From NCBI GenBank assembly GCA_003167555.1, contig PMSN01000012.1, positions 1 through 64,000 of the forward strand: 64,000 nucleotides of DNA, given 5' to 3'. Each line of letters opens with the position of its first letter. Positions within the stretch are counted from its first letter, which is position 1. The notes below the pieces were generated by a model, which worked only from the letters and a program-made list of their open reading frames with translations, ran no database searches and was not told the origin of the DNA. Source of the DNA: Spartobacteria bacterium (GTDB lineage Bacteria; Verrucomicrobiota; Verrucomicrobiia; Chthoniobacterales; UBA10450). Below, piece after piece: positions 36,936-46,468 of the stretch. The position numbers and the translations under genes were made by a program.

Positions 36936-37952
36936 CTACAAATCCCGGCCAACGGCATTGGCCACGGCACGCAAACGAGGCACGAGCTTGTGCAGCATGT
37001 CGGGGGTGAGCGCCTGTTCGCCATCGCTCTTGGCCACATCGGGAGAATCGTGCACCTCCATCATGATGGCGTCCGCGCCGGCGGCGACCGCTGCGAGCGA
37101 CATTTGCGGAATGAACGCGCGGAGTCCCACGCCGTGAGTCGGGTCGACCACGACGGGCAAATGCGTTTTCGCTTTCAAAATCGGGACCGCGTTCAAGTCG
37201 AGTGTATAACGCGTGGCCGTCTCGAAAGTCCGGATGCCGCGCTCGCAGAGCAGCACGTTCATGTTGCCTTCACTCAGAATGTATTCGGCGCTCATGATGA
37301 ACTCGTTGATCGTGGCGCTAAAGCCGCGCTTGAGCAAAACCGGCAGATGACTGCGTCCGACTTCCTTCAGAAGCGAAAAATTTTGCATGTTGCGCGCGCC
37401 GATCTGGAGGCAATCCGCGTAGCGCTCGACGATCGGCAGATCGCGCGCGTCCATGATCTCGGTGATAACCGGCAGGCCGGTCTCGTTCCGTGCGTCGGCG
37501 AGGAAGCGGAGGCCGTCTTCGCGCAAACCTTGAAAGCTGTAGGGCGAAGTCCGCGGCTTGAACGCGCCGCCGCGCAGAATTCTCGCGCCGGCATCCTTGA
37601 CGATCCGTGCGATGGACAGGAGTTGCTCGCGGCTTTCGACCGAACACGGACCGCAGATCAGCGCCACGGCGGAATCTCCGCCGATGCTGACGCCGCAAAT
37701 TTCCACCGTGGACGCTGCGCCCCGAGATTCGTAGGAGGCGAGCTTGTACGGTTTGAGGACTGGAACGATCGCCTCGACTCCCGGCATGGCGGCGAAAGGT
37801 TTTTCGCGGAAGGAATCGTCCGCGCCCACTACTCCGATGATGACGCGGGACGCGCCCCGGCTGACGTGCGCCTCGAGGCCGAACTCGCGCACCCGCTCGA
37901 CGACACGTTCGATCTGTTCTTCCGTGGCGTTCGGTTGAGTGATGATGATCAT
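36936..37952 (-). CDS. aroF: 3-deoxy-7-phosphoheptulonate synthase (DAHP synthase)
   Basis: [77 protein letters not shown]. Confidence 0.95.
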   Translation of the reverse strand: MIIITQPNATEEQIERVVERVREFGLEAHVSRGASRVIIGVVGADDSFREKPFAAMPGVEAIVPVLKPYKLASYESRGAASTVEICGVSIGGDSAVALICGPCSVESREQLLSIARIVKDAGARILRGGAFKPRTSPYSFQGLREDGLRFLADARNETGLPVITEIMDARDLPIVERYADCLQIGARNMQNFSLLKEVGRSHLPVLLKRGFSATINEFIMSAEYILSEGNMNVLLCERGIRTFETATRYTLDLNAVPILKAKTHLPVVVDPTHGVGLRAFIPQMSLAAVAAGADAIMMEVHDSPDVAKSDGEQALTPDMLHKLVPRLRAVANAVGRDL

Positions 37953-38030
37953 GGCGCGGAGAGCGAAACCACGATCATGTCGCCGGGACCGGCGAAGTGC
38001 AAGCAGGGAGCCGCGGGATTTTCCCGACGT

Positions 38031-38639
38031 CTAATGACTGATGCTGACGGGCGTGCCAGTGGAGACGGACTTAAAGAAGTTTTCCGCCATGAATTCCGGC
38101 ATGCGAATGCATCCATGGGAAGCGGGATAACCCGGCAGATACCCCGCGTGCATTCCGATGCCACCCACGATGCGCATGAAATACGGCATCGGCGCGCCTT
38201 TGAAATGGGTCCCCGGCGGCTTCGGATCTTTTCCCACGTCGACATTCGGCACGACGACATTGTCGGCGGAATCAACGTAGTCGCCGAATTGGCTGGAGAC
38301 GTGCGCGACATCCTTTTGGATGATGGAATAGGAACCGCTTGGCGTGCCCAAGCCTTCGCGGCCGGTCGAGAGCTGCGAGATGCCGACCAATTGCCCGCCT
38401 TTGTAAAAATACGCGCGCTGTTCGGCCAGCTTGATTTTGACGGAAGGCTTGCCGGAAACGCCGTCGCCGTCCCAATAAGAAACGCTGTCCCGTGGAGCGG
38501 AGGTAGAGACCGGATTATTCCCGTAAACGCCGCCCATGTACTGCGATTGGGCGGGGCCCGTCTCCTCGCAAGCGCCCAACAGGAGAGCAAGCGAACCGGT
38601 CGAGACGAGCAGTGCGAAGCGGAAAAATGGATGAGACAT
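38031..38639 (-). CDS. L,D-transpeptidase (YkuD) lipoprotein
   Basis: Lipobox LLLGAC; LAEQRAYFYKGGQL; IGMHAGYLPGYPASHGCIRMPEFMAENFF (HGCIRM active site). Confidence 0.93.
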   Translation of the reverse strand: MSHPFFRFALLVSTGSLALLLGACEETGPAQSQYMGGVYGNNPVSTSAPRDSVSYWDGDGVSGKPSVKIKLAEQRAYFYKGGQLVGISQLSTGREGLGTPSGSYSIIQKDVAHVSSQFGDYVDSADNVVVPNVDVGKDPKPPGTHFKGAPMPYFMRIVGGIGMHAGYLPGYPASHGCIRMPEFMAENFFKSVSTGTPVSISH

Positions 38640-38771
38640 AAAGCGGAATTTCGAACGTCGCCTCTAACTCTCGCGCCCTTGAAAGTCAAGGTGACGGGGC
38701 AGCGTGCTGGCTTGTATTCTGCTCTTTTTGACGGAGAATTGCGACCGTTCGCCGCCTGCCGGACGCATTCC

Positions 38772-39125
38772 ATGCCCACTTACGAATACTCATGCGAGAA
38801 GTGCGGGAAAAACTTCGACACTTACCAATCGATGCGCGATGAACCCCTCCGTGAGTGTCCGAAAGAACTTTGCCGGCAAAAGAAATGGGGACACGGGAAA
38901 GTGAAACGTCTTCTCGGCACCGGCGCAGGCTTGATCTTCAAGGGCTCGGGCTTTTACACCACCGATTACCGGAGCAATTCTTACAAGGAAGGGGCAAAGA
39001 AAGATGCGCCCGCTGCGCCGGCCGCCACCGGAGAAAAATCTTCCGCGGCGAAAGAAGGCAGCGCAAAACCAGCGCCCGCTTCCAAGTCCTCGGAATCCAA
39101 ACCGAAAAAGCAATCTGTCGAATGA
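38772..39125 (+). CDS. FmdB-type zinc ribbon protein with Ala/Lys/Pro-rich tail
   Basis: MPTYEYSCEKCGKNFDTYQSMRDEPLRECP...GTGAGLIFKGSGFYTTDYRS; start internal to the listed 861-aa ORF. Confidence 0.92.
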   Translation: MPTYEYSCEKCGKNFDTYQSMRDEPLRECPKELCRQKKWGHGKVKRLLGTGAGLIFKGSGFYTTDYRSNSYKEGAKKDAPAAPAATGEKSSAAKEGSAKPAPASKSSESKPKKQSVE

Positions 39126-39859
39126 TAAAATTAATTTGTCCGGAATGCCGGCGCGAAAACGAGCCCGAGCGGATTTATTGTCACGATTGTGGCGCGCGCC
39201 TCGATCGCTCGGCGCTGGCGAAAGTCGTGCCGAAAGGCGAGGAGCCGGAGGACACGCAGCGGCGGCTGCGATCGATGCTCGATCCGCAGCGCGTCAAGAT
39301 TCGCATGATGTTTTTCAAGGTGAGCAAGCTCATCCTGGGCTCGTGCGCGCTGGCCGCGCTCGTTCAAATGCTCTTGCCGCCGGATGTGCCGCCGCGCGTG
39401 AAGAGCGTCGATTTTCCGCCGCAGATCAACCTCGAGCTCGAGAATGCCTCGATGAACCACAGCGTCACGCCGTTGCGCTACACGGAAGCGCAGGTCAATG
39501 CCTACCTGGGCAACGCCTTGAAAAGCAAACAGACCGCTTTGAGCAAGCTGCTCCAATTTGAGCGGGCTATCGTGAATTTCGACGAAGGCGTTTGCCGGAT
39601 CACGGCCGAGCGATCGCTCTATGGCTATTCGATTTTCACCGCGACCTCCAGCAAAGTGACACTCCAGGACGGAAAGGTCGTTGCCTCAAATAACGGCGGA
39701 AGCATCGGGCGCCTCCCGATTCATCCTGCGCTGATGAAATACGGCGACCTCATCTTTAGCGATTTGTGGACGGCGCTGGAGCGCGAAAAGAAATCGACCT
39801 CGAAGATGGGCGCGATCGAATTTCATCCGCAAGCGGTGGTCTTGAGTCCGAAGCAGTAG
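39122..39859 (+). CDS. Zinc-ribbon-anchored hypothetical membrane protein
   Basis: MIKLICPECRRENEPERIYCHDCGARL; one TM; ATGA overlap with the FmdB-like gene. Confidence 0.75.
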   Translation: MIKLICPECRRENEPERIYCHDCGARLDRSALAKVVPKGEEPEDTQRRLRSMLDPQRVKIRMMFFKVSKLILGSCALAALVQMLLPPDVPPRVKSVDFPPQINLELENASMNHSVTPLRYTEAQVNAYLGNALKSKQTALSKLLQFERAIVNFDEGVCRITAERSLYGYSIFTATSSKVTLQDGKVVASNNGGSIGRLPIHPALMKYGDLIFSDLWTALEREKKSTSKMGAIEFHPQAVVLSPKQ

Positions 39860-40034
39860 AAAAAAAGACGGCCGACGGGTCGCGACTTTCGCCGCGAGCC
39901 CGCCGACCGCCACCCAAGAAATTGCTGGTCGTCAGTCGAGACCATCGCCGCCAATACTTGCCGATCGATTCGTTCGTTATTAGTTAGACACCGCTAGCCG
40001 GCAAAAGTTTCGCTCGGGCAGGGAAAATATTTCC

Positions 40035-41390
40035 GTGGTTTCCGGCTCGCCTTCGGCGTGTGTTTTTGGGATTCTCTCGCGCCTCCGCCGAATGATCTCC
40101 GACTCCCGCGTCCCTTTCGTTGTCCTCGGCTTGTTGCTGGCCTTCGCGTCTTCAAGCCAGGCCGCGCGTGCCGAACGAAGTGTGAGCACGTCTCGCCAAT
40201 TCATCGTCTACGGCAGCGAGCTTCGGGTGCGCGGCGCCATCTGCGAGCTGGCCGAGCAAACCAAACACGACCTGCTTCTGCTCCTCGATCAGCGTGACGA
40301 CTGGACGACGTCGATCGTGATCAACGTTCAATATCCGCAAGCGAATCTGCCGGAAACGCCCCGGACCGCGTTGAACTTCAGCCAGAGCGGCTTTGGCTTG
40401 AAACTCCAGCTCGATCTGGTGCTCGCCGCCGATCTCAACCCTTCCCAAGTCCGACGCGATCTGCTTCGCGCCATCCTGCTGGAAGAAACCTATCGCCTCG
40501 AACCGAAGGTGCCGGCCGGAACCGCCTACGTTTCGCCGCCCGATTGGATTCTCGATGGTTTGCTCGCGCAACAATCGGAGCTCGAGCCCCGCGCCGCCTT
40601 GACCGATCTCCTGGCCGCGCCGGTGGCCGCACAAAAAATTCTTTCACTCGAAGAAATCTTGCGGCAGCGGCCCGAGTTGCTCGACGCGCCGGGCCGTTCC
40701 CTTTATCGCGCTTATTCGTTTGCGCTCGTCGATCTTCTTCTGCATGCGCGGGACGGCCGGCATCGCCTCGGGAGTTTCATCGTGGATCTTCCCTCCGCGT
40801 CGAACGATCCGGTGGCGGATCTCCGTTCGCATTTTCCAGAGCTGGGCAGCGACGAGAAAGCATGGACCTCGCAAATCGTGCATCTCTCGAGCGGCCAGCC
40901 CTATCAATTGCTGGGCGCCGTCGAGACGGACCGGATGCTGGAGGAAATTCTGCGTCTCAAAATTTCCGATGCCGATGCGGAAAAGAATTACTCGCTCGAT
41001 GAATTCCAAAAATTTCCGCGCAACGCCTCCGCCTTCGTCGCGCTCGCCCAGGCGCGACGGGCTTTGAGTGCTCTCGCCCTTCGCGCGAATCCGATTTTTC
41101 GGCCCATCGTTCTCGAATACGCGGAAATCACCACACGGCTTGCCCGCGTCAAAACGAATGGTCTCACGGATCGGCTCGCGCGAGTGCGAACAGTGCGCCA
41201 GCGCCTCATCGCTCAGATGGAAAAGATCGAGGATTACATGAATTGGTTCGAGGCCACGAACTCGCGCGGCCCGAGCGGCGCGTTCGCCGATTACATGAAA
41301 GCCGCCGAGCTGGCGGCTCACCCCGAACAAACCCGGCGCGATCCGATTTCCGTTTACCTCGACGCGCTCGAAAGCCAGTTTCAGGATTAA
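40035..41390 (+). CDS. Hypothetical secreted protein
   Basis: Signal-like VPFVVLGLLLAFASSSQAARA; long ORF with codon structure; start uncertain (GTG 40035 or an internal ATG). Confidence 0.7.
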   Translation: MVSGSPSACVFGILSRLRRMISDSRVPFVVLGLLLAFASSSQAARAERSVSTSRQFIVYGSELRVRGAICELAEQTKHDLLLLLDQRDDWTTSIVINVQYPQANLPETPRTALNFSQSGFGLKLQLDLVLAADLNPSQVRRDLLRAILLEETYRLEPKVPAGTAYVSPPDWILDGLLAQQSELEPRAALTDLLAAPVAAQKILSLEEILRQRPELLDAPGRSLYRAYSFALVDLLLHARDGRHRLGSFIVDLPSASNDPVADLRSHFPELGSDEKAWTSQIVHLSSGQPYQLLGAVETDRMLEEILRLKISDADAEKNYSLDEFQKFPRNASAFVALAQARRALSALALRANPIFRPIVLEYAEITTRLARVKTNGLTDRLARVRTVRQRLIAQMEKIEDYMNWFEATNSRGPSGAFADYMKAAELAAHPEQTRRDPISVYLDALESQFQD

Positions 41391-41396
41391 ACCGCC

Positions 41397-41756
41397 ATGC
41401 ACAAATCGATTCCCAAAACGATCGACTACATCGAGATGCCTTCGAAAGATCTCGCTGCCACCAAGAAGTTCTTCACGAACCTTTTCGGATGGTCCTTCCA
41501 GGATTACGGCCCCGATTATTGCGCGTTCGATGACGGCCGCATGGCCGGCGGCTTCTTTGCGTCAGAAAAGACGAGCAGCGTCGATGCCGGCGCTCCGCTC
41601 GTTGTGTTCCATCATCCGGAACTCGAGAAGACCTGCTCCGAAGTCACGCGTCTCGGCGGCAAAATCACCCGCGAAATTTTCGAATTCCCCGGCGGCCGCC
41701 GCTTCCACTTCGAAGCTCCCGGCGGCGGCGAGTTCGCGATCTGGGGCGATGCGTAG
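41397..41756 (+). CDS. VOC family (glyoxalase/bleomycin resistance-like) protein
   Basis: IDYIEMPSKDLAATKKFFTNLFGWSFQDYG...FEFPGGRRFHFEAPGGGEFAIW. Confidence 0.9.
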   Translation: MHKSIPKTIDYIEMPSKDLAATKKFFTNLFGWSFQDYGPDYCAFDDGRMAGGFFASEKTSSVDAGAPLVVFHHPELEKTCSEVTRLGGKITREIFEFPGGRRFHFEAPGGGEFAIWGDA

Positions 41757-41918
41757 CTATCTCAACTCCGAACCGTGCTTCGAGAACTCGTACCCAGCAA
41801 TCAGGAATCGGGATCCGGTCGCAGAACCCCGCACTGAATCTGTGCCGAATCTGATCACAGCTTGACTTTCATTTGCAATCCTCGCATCTCTTGAGCTTCA
41901 ACGTTTCCCCACGGCTCG

Positions 41919-44015
41919 ATGCAAGAAGAGACTCTTAAGTTCAAAGTTTCCCCCCACGTCGTAGAAGATTTGGGTGTAAATCTTTATACGACACTTAGCC
42001 GCGTGCTCGTCGAGTTCGTAGCGAATGCCTACGACGCGGATGCGACATTCGCAAAAATCAAAATGGACAGCGATGCCATTGATAAAGCGCGAAGTATTCT
42101 CCAAAACCAATTTGAGATAGACAAAACAAACAAGGCGAACCCGCTAATCCCTTTGTCGAAACGAACATTGCCGCCGGATATTCGAATCGAAGTGGAAGAC
42201 GATGGGCATGGAATGAGTCGATCCGATTTGGAGGAAAAATTTCTCATAGTTGGACGGAGACGGCGAGAGGAGGAAAACCGCGTCCGTTCAGAGGGGAAAC
42301 GGATCCTGATGGGACGCAAGGGGCTCGGTAAATTGGCGGGTTTCGGCGTTGCCCACAAAGTCGAGATCATTTCTAGAAAGAAAGGCGAATCTCACGCCAC
42401 GAAAATTGTACTCGATTTTCCGAAATTAGTCGCCAAGAGGGTGTCCGACGAAGTGCGGGTGCCAGCCGTGACGTTGGAGAATGGTGCGGGCTTTAAGAAG
42501 CAAGGAACAAGAATCCTGCTTTCGCTTCTCGTTCACGATTCAGTGCGAGGTAGCAAGCAAGACGCGATCGATACGCTGCTTGACCACTTCGCCTTCATCA
42601 AGCCAGAGGAGTTTGCGATTCACCTGAATCGCACGGTCCTTAAGCCCATTACGCCGAAGTTTTTTTTCTCCTATCCGACCGTGACGCCAAAAAACAACGC
42701 TACACTGGTGAGGCACACACAAATGATTGAAGGGGAGAACCGCGTATTCTCGTACCGAATACGATTTACCGAGCCCGGTCAGCATCTGCCTAGTGTGAAA
42801 CGGGGCATTCGCGTTTACGCGCACAATCGCCTGGCCTCTGCACCCGATACGTTTGAACTCAAAACAGGTGTTCATGGCTTTCAATACCTCAGTTACATGG
42901 ACGGAGTGATGGTTGCGGATTTTATTGACGACCAGCCGGTCGATTATATTGCGACCGATCGTCAAAGCCTCCGATGGGAGACTCCACTGCTTACCCCGAT
43001 TCGAGAATTCTTGACGACCGAAATGATCAAAGCGCTCAAAGCGCGTGCCGATATGGGCGAAAAAAAGATCAGAGCAAAGATCAAAGAAGACCCGTTTACA
43101 AAGAAGACCATCGCCGACGCGAAACTGCCACCGCAACGAAAATCCACGGCCTTTAAAATAGCAGCTGCGCTCGCTCAAAGTAAGGCGGAAAACCTTAACG
43201 ACTTATTTTACAAGAAGGCTCTCCCTCAAGTTGTGAAGGGCCTTGGACATGGCGCGCTCTTCAGTGCCATTTCAGATTTGGCGGCAGCAAACATTCCGAA
43301 CTTTCAGGAGCTAATTAAGACGATTACGCGCCTAACAGCCGAGGAATTTGATGAGTTCATGATTTTCATTCACAGCCGCCTCGACGCGATCGACGCGCTC
43401 GGAAAAATTTACCGTAGTGTCGAATTCAAGGCCGGTAAAAATGAAAAGCAGTTGCATCTGCTGTTTAAGAAAAATCCGTGGCTGATTAATCCAATGTTCA
43501 CCCAGTTCTTAACATCCGACGCAACAGAGAATGAAATGCAAGAGCGGCTCGCCAAATATCTCCAAATTGACCGACATCCTCCGCCTAAGTATTCGCCCAC
43601 GAGCGACGATGAAACAGCAGCTTTCAGTAAGAACAAGCGTCCAGATTTGGTCTTTCTACTTGGCAATCGCAGCTTGAAGCGAATGGTAATTGTTGAGTTG
43701 AAAGCACCCAATACGCCCCTGCACAACGACCATTTGACGCAGTTAAAGGGCTATATTGATCGCGCGGAAGGATGGATGAAAGAACATCCGCCCAACCAAG
43801 ACACGCAAGTCGATGGTTTCTTGATTGGAAGCAAGGCAGATCCGAGTTCTCGGAACGAGAAGGTCGCTGCCCTTCGTTATGAGATTAAGAGCAATCCTCG
43901 GGCAGGATGGAAGGTGTACGATATTGGGGAGATACTCGATCAGACGCGTGAAGCTCACCATGAACTGCGAGATATTTATAATCGTGCTGCGAAGCGAATA
44001 GACAAAAACAACTAA
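41919..44015 (+). CDS. GHKL (MutL/Hsp90/MORC-like) ATPase fused to a C-terminal PD-(D/E)XK nuclease domain
   Basis: N-term EFVANAYDADA, VEDDGHGMS, GRKGLGKLAGFG (GHKL motifs); C-term KQLHLLFKKNPWLINPMF...KRPDLVFLLGNRSLKRMVIVELKAP (D...ExK), reminiscent of Shedu/DUF4263. Confidence 0.85.
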   Translation: MQEETLKFKVSPHVVEDLGVNLYTTLSRVLVEFVANAYDADATFAKIKMDSDAIDKARSILQNQFEIDKTNKANPLIPLSKRTLPPDIRIEVEDDGHGMSRSDLEEKFLIVGRRRREEENRVRSEGKRILMGRKGLGKLAGFGVAHKVEIISRKKGESHATKIVLDFPKLVAKRVSDEVRVPAVTLENGAGFKKQGTRILLSLLVHDSVRGSKQDAIDTLLDHFAFIKPEEFAIHLNRTVLKPITPKFFFSYPTVTPKNNATLVRHTQMIEGENRVFSYRIRFTEPGQHLPSVKRGIRVYAHNRLASAPDTFELKTGVHGFQYLSYMDGVMVADFIDDQPVDYIATDRQSLRWETPLLTPIREFLTTEMIKALKARADMGEKKIRAKIKEDPFTKKTIADAKLPPQRKSTAFKIAAALAQSKAENLNDLFYKKALPQVVKGLGHGALFSAISDLAAANIPNFQELIKTITRLTAEEFDEFMIFIHSRLDAIDALGKIYRSVEFKAGKNEKQLHLLFKKNPWLINPMFTQFLTSDATENEMQERLAKYLQIDRHPPPKYSPTSDDETAAFSKNKRPDLVFLLGNRSLKRMVIVELKAPNTPLHNDHLTQLKGYIDRAEGWMKEHPPNQDTQVDGFLIGSKADPSSRNEKVAALRYEIKSNPRAGWKVYDIGEILDQTREAHHELRDIYNRAAKRIDKNN

Positions 44016-45064
44016 GGTAGGAGTAGCTTCTTTATAGCCTTGGCAACTGCGCGACCCAGCAAAGGTGGAACGCTATTTCCGATTTGTCGTGCGATCTGAT
44101 ACGGCGTTCCGCAAAACCGCCAACTGTCTTGGATGCTTTGCAACCGCGCACCCTCTCGGAGTGAGATTACGCGATTCTGTTGCGGATGTATGTAACGGCC
44201 CTTTGACGGGTTGAGAAATTCTGTTCGAAGAGTGTTGCATGGGGCATCCCATTGCATACGCCCCCAAATATCAGTGACCTCACCAGGTGTTTTCCACCAT
44301 GATGGCGGTGCGAGCTGCGGAGCGTTTGCCATGATATCACGCTTATCGCCGCCGCGTGGAATAACGAGCATTCTTGCGAGGGCGAGTTCGGATGGCGTTG
44401 CTGAATAATGGTGATTCTTGCCGTCCGGTCTTCGCGGCAATCCCGAGAAACAATCGCGCACTGTGGTCGGAACGTTTTTCCTAGAGGAACGAATTACGGG
44501 AAAGCCTATTCGCGTTGCGATCGTGAATGATCTTAGCCGCAATTGAGCGACGCCAAAATCCACCGCATTGAGAACGAATGGCCTAACGTCGTAACCCAGT
44601 TTCCTTAATCGGCGATAAAGTGTGTCCCACTGAGGCGAGTCAAGAAATGCAACAACATTCTCGACCACGATGACGAGCGGCTTAGCACTTCGAGCCCAGC
44701 GAGCGACTTCCAAACACAATGTGTTTCGAGGATCGGCTTGATCACGGCGCCCGAGCGTCGAAAAACCTTGGCAGGGTGGGCCCGAAATTAGGACATCGCA
44801 TTCCTGTGCCGGCACCGCCCGCCGCACATCCATAACGTCAATCCTAGATCGCAGGTTATTTACGTGAGTGGCCGCGGCGACTGGGTCCTCTTCGACTGCG
44901 TGGATGATGTCGAATCCCTCCTGTTCGAACGCGTGAGCAAATAGGCCGGCCCCCGAAAATAGATCGATCACCCGCGGCCGCCACGGCGCGCTCCTTTCTA
45001 AGGAGTTCTTGATCTGGGGTAGCAAGTCAGTTACCATATACGCAATTAATTGCCTATATAGCAT
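44012..45064 (-). CDS. DNA (cytosine-5) methyltransferase
   Basis: DLFSGAGLFAHAFEQEG (I), ISGPPCQGFSTLGRRD (IV), VVENVVAFLDS (VI), GVAQLRLRSFTIA (VIII), ARQIGNSVPPLLGRAVA (X). Confidence 0.97.
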   Translation of the reverse strand: MLYRQLIAYMVTDLLPQIKNSLERSAPWRPRVIDLFSGAGLFAHAFEQEGFDIIHAVEEDPVAAATHVNNLRSRIDVMDVRRAVPAQECDVLISGPPCQGFSTLGRRDQADPRNTLCLEVARWARSAKPLVIVVENVVAFLDSPQWDTLYRRLRKLGYDVRPFVLNAVDFGVAQLRLRSFTIATRIGFPVIRSSRKNVPTTVRDCFSGLPRRPDGKNHHYSATPSELALARMLVIPRGGDKRDIMANAPQLAPPSWWKTPGEVTDIWGRMQWDAPCNTLRTEFLNPSKGRYIHPQQNRVISLREGARLQSIQDSWRFCGTPYQIARQIGNSVPPLLGRAVAKAIKKLLLP

Positions 45065-45107
45065 AGAAATTGCGCTTATAGAAATATTATCTTCATGGTG
45101 AGCAGGT
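45037..45107. promoter_or_regulatory. Divergent AT-rich control region with palindromes CAATTAATTG and CTATATAG
   Basis: Lies between the methyltransferase (alternative ATG at 45037) and the HTH gene; perfect palindromes at 45043-45052 and 45054-45061. Confidence 0.45.
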
Positions 45108-45401
45108 ATGTCTTGGGATCGAAGTCATCATTTGATCAACGCCCTTGTCGCGAACATCCATGCTCACGAAGGTCGGCGGGTAGCGGGAAAGGAGATCGCC
45201 GACTATCTGCGTGTTAGGCCAGCGACATTGTCGAAATGGTTGAACGCTCGCACGCGGTTGGAGCAAGTAGAGTGGCTGCTCCGCCTAGTCGAACGGTTGC
45301 CCGAAGATCGTTGGGTCAAAGAATTCAAAGACGCGCTCATGCGCGGGAAACCCCGCTCGAGAACACCCGCAAAGCGCCGCATTCGGATAACAAAGCGATG
45401 A
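45108..45401 (+). CDS. Small HTH (XRE-like) protein, candidate R-M controller
   Basis: NIHAHEGRRVAGKEIADYLRVRPATLSKWLNARTRLEQVEWLLRLVERL; divergent from the methyltransferase. Confidence 0.7.
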   Translation: MSWDRSHHLINALVANIHAHEGRRVAGKEIADYLRVRPATLSKWLNARTRLEQVEWLLRLVERLPEDRWVKEFKDALMRGKPRSRTPAKRRIRITKR

Positions 45402-45432
45402 CCGATCAACGTTTGAACCAGTGCGGGTGCCG

Positions 45433-45840
45433 CTAGCGCCCGAGATGTTTTCGCAATTTCGACAAAAAGGGCTGCGGTCGCGAAAGGCTGTGTTGCCAGA
45501 TTCGGAGCACAATCCATCCAGAAGCACGCAAGATTGCGGTGTTTCGGCGGTCGCGGTTTCGGTTTCGACGGATTTTGGCATTCCAGAACGTGGAGTTTGT
45601 TTTCGGAATTCTTTTGCAGCGGGTGCATCCGTGCCAGAAACACCCATCGACAAAAATCACGAGGCGCGCGTTCGGAAAAACAAAATCTGGATTCCCAAAT
45701 AGAGGGTAATTGCGACGCCAGCCCTTCATGCCGGAAGCTCGCAGAAGCGCCAACATCTTGAGTTCGGTTCTGAGATTTCCGGACGAGCGGATCCGTGACA
45801 TTATGTAAGAACGATGGCTTCGTGAGAAAACGTCGGCCAC
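45433..45840 (-). CDS. vsr: Very short patch repair endonuclease Vsr
   Basis: SRSHRSYIMSRIRSSGNLRTELKM, YPLFGNPDFVFPNARLVIFVDGCFWHGCTRC, FWNAKIRRNRNRDRRNTAILRASGW; GTG start. Confidence 0.94.
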   Translation of the reverse strand: MADVFSRSHRSYIMSRIRSSGNLRTELKMLALLRASGMKGWRRNYPLFGNPDFVFPNARLVIFVDGCFWHGCTRCKRIPKTNSTFWNAKIRRNRNRDRRNTAILRASGWIVLRIWQHSLSRPQPFLSKLRKHLGR

Positions 45841-46010
45841 CCATCAAGTTGTCCACGCGACACGTAATCGCAACTCCTACGTCAGCGAGAAGAAGCCTTC
45901 GCGTTTCAGCATGTAGTGGAGCATCAAACATAAGGATCTATTAGCCAACAGTTGCTCGCGCGGGCGATGGTGCTTATCATAGGCGGCGCTCACGAAATGG
46001 GCGGTTCATC

Positions 46011-46451
46011 ATGCAGAAAATAGGATTTGCCGAAGCTCTCGATTCGATCGTGGCCAGCGACCCGCGCTATCACCGGGATGCTTACGTTTTTTTGCGCGAT
46101 GCCCTCGATTACACGACGAAACAACAGAAGAAAACCAAAGGTGCCTCCGTCCGCCACGTCGCGGGCCCCGAACTTCTCGAAGGCGTGCGGCAATACGCGC
46201 TGAAAGAATTCGGCCCGATGGTCGTGACGGTTTTGTCGTACTGGGGAGTCCGCTCGTGCGAAGATGTCGGCAACATGGTTTTCAATCTGATCGGCGCCGG
46301 CATTTTCGGGAAGACGGAGGAAGATTCGATCGATGATTTCAAGAACGTCTTCGATTTCCAGGAAGCTTTTGTGAAACCGTTCGCGCCGGAGAAGCGCGCT
46401 CGTCTCGATGCACCCAATGCGTTGCCAGCACCCGCCCCGAAACTTTCCTGA
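46011..46451 (+). CDS. Minf_1886 family protein (Planctomycetes/Verrucomicrobia conserved)
   Basis: DPRYHRDAYVFLRDALDYTTKQ...VRHVAGPELLEGVRQYALKEFGPMVVTVLSYWGVRSCEDVGNMVFNLI. Confidence 0.85.
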   Translation: MQKIGFAEALDSIVASDPRYHRDAYVFLRDALDYTTKQQKKTKGASVRHVAGPELLEGVRQYALKEFGPMVVTVLSYWGVRSCEDVGNMVFNLIGAGIFGKTEEDSIDDFKNVFDFQEAFVKPFAPEKRARLDAPNALPAPAPKLS

Positions 46452-46468
46452 ACCGAGCCGCGCCTCCC

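Noticed and set aside
36540-38771. N-terminal 744 aa of the 861-aa plus ORF 36540..39125
   Set aside because: Antisense to mfd, the DAHP synthase gene and the L,D-transpeptidase gene; the real gene starts at 38772 (FmdB-like MPTYEYSCEKCG)
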